DNA of 64,000 nt from Paracoccaceae bacterium. Its GTDB lineage: Bacteria > Pseudomonadota > Alphaproteobacteria > Rhodobacterales > Rhodobacteraceae. Positions 63,866-64,000 of the stretch are shown here, one piece after another. Position numbers and translations under genes: made by a program. Position 1 is the stretch's first letter; each line of letters begins with the position of its first letter. The notes under the pieces were generated by a model that saw only the letters and a list, made by a program, of their open reading frames with translations, was not told the DNA's origin and made no database searches. The stretch is taken from NCBI GenBank assembly GCA_024742695.1, contig JANSXY010000005.1, forward strand, positions 1-64,000, given 5' to 3'.

Positions 63866-64000
63866 GCGGGCGCAGGAACGCCGCGATCCGGTCCAGCGCC
63901 TGCCCGGCTTCGGGCAGCCAGCGCCCCGCCAGCGGCCAGGCATGGATGCCATCGGGCCAGAGATCGAGCGTGACCTCGGCGCCCTCCGCCCGCAGCCGGT
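63831..64000 (-). CDS. C-terminal end of an alpha/beta hydrolase (cut by window edge)
   Basis: The last 55 residues of a protein whose start is beyond the window. The segment EVTLDLWPDGIHAWPLAG, followed by a helix PEAGQALDRIAAFLRP, resembles the C-terminus of hormone-sensitive-lipase/steryl-acetyl-hydrolase type alpha/beta hydrolases, with the catalytic His in GIHAWP. The assignment is tentative because only this tail is seen. It overlaps the end of the yifB gene. Confidence 0.6.
   Translation of the reverse strand, partial: RLRAEGAEVTLDLWPDGIHAWPLAGRWLPEAGQALDRIAAFLRPLTPPPDRPGES

Noticed and set aside
61328-63952. Minus-strand 874-codon reading frame over GST and yifB
   Set aside because: It is the antisense shadow of two clear plus-strand genes and has an Arg/Gly/His/Ala-rich composition without domain motifs.

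Overview
The window is a GC-rich, densely packed bacterial chromosome segment, most likely from a Rhodobacteraceae (Rhodobacterales) alphaproteobacterium. The evidence is a RpoH sigma factor of the RpoHII type behind a TGATCC-type ECF promoter, a YlxR/L7Ae fusion in the nusA operon, HemJ beside the origin, parS sites inside mnmG and rsmG, and high-GC coding throughout. It looks like core chromosome. I saw no insertion sequence, prophage, CRISPR array, rRNA or tRNA. I recognise 68 coding genes; infB at the left edge and an alpha/beta hydrolase at the right edge are cut by the window.

Layout. Positions 1-3.6 kb (minus) hold rimP-nusA-ylxR-infB with a promoter and an attenuator-like hairpin in the leader. 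From 3.6 to 10.4 kb come pip, ubiG, a comF-grxC-nitrilase-marR run, a BioC-like methyltransferase and hemH, which ends in a strong bidirectional terminator facing a 58-residue membrane peptide. From 10.5 to 24 kb is mostly minus: two L,D-transpeptidases flanking a CAP lipoprotein, a NavAb-like sodium channel, then a translationally coupled string of three ABC half-exporters, a VOC protein and rlmD, followed by LysE, cca, a CoA-type NUDIX enzyme and Hsp33. From 24 to 34.5 kb are a NUDIX protein, a receiver-PP2C regulator divergent from an Hpt protein, ilvA, a secreted KDKG-repeat protein, argG, a sulfotransferase/aminotransferase pair and maeB. From 34.6 to 42.4 kb are mutS, hrcA-grpE and the rph-(rdgB::ridA)-hemW-DUF454 string.

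The 42.4-53 kb block looks like the chromosome origin. On the left, rho, mnmE-mnmG-rsmG-parA-parB run leftward. On the right, maf-aroE-coaE-dnaQ run rightward. The 414-bp gap at 49754-50167 between hemJ and maf has degenerate DnaA boxes, an AT-rich stretch and a perfect TTAA-N7-TTAA CtrA-type site. Two identical perfect parS palindromes lie in rsmG and across the first codons of mnmG. Genes on both flanks are transcribed away from the gap, as expected near oriC. Positions 53-61 kb (minus) carry rpoH-chaN, coaBC-dut-thiF-like, an AEC carrier, and fghA-DUF188-HAD-ornithine cyclodeaminase. Positions 61.4-64 kb hold a GST-like protein and a YifB/ComM ATPase.

I found no clear undescribed defence or biosynthetic system. 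The most unusual items are the in-frame RdgB::RidA fusion, whose Rid half lacks the usual catalytic Arg; the CtrA-type site inside the putative oriC; the attenuator-like leader of rimP; the coupled trio of ABC exporters; and the receiver-PP2C/Hpt pair. All functional assignments come from motif recognition by eye and no database search was run.
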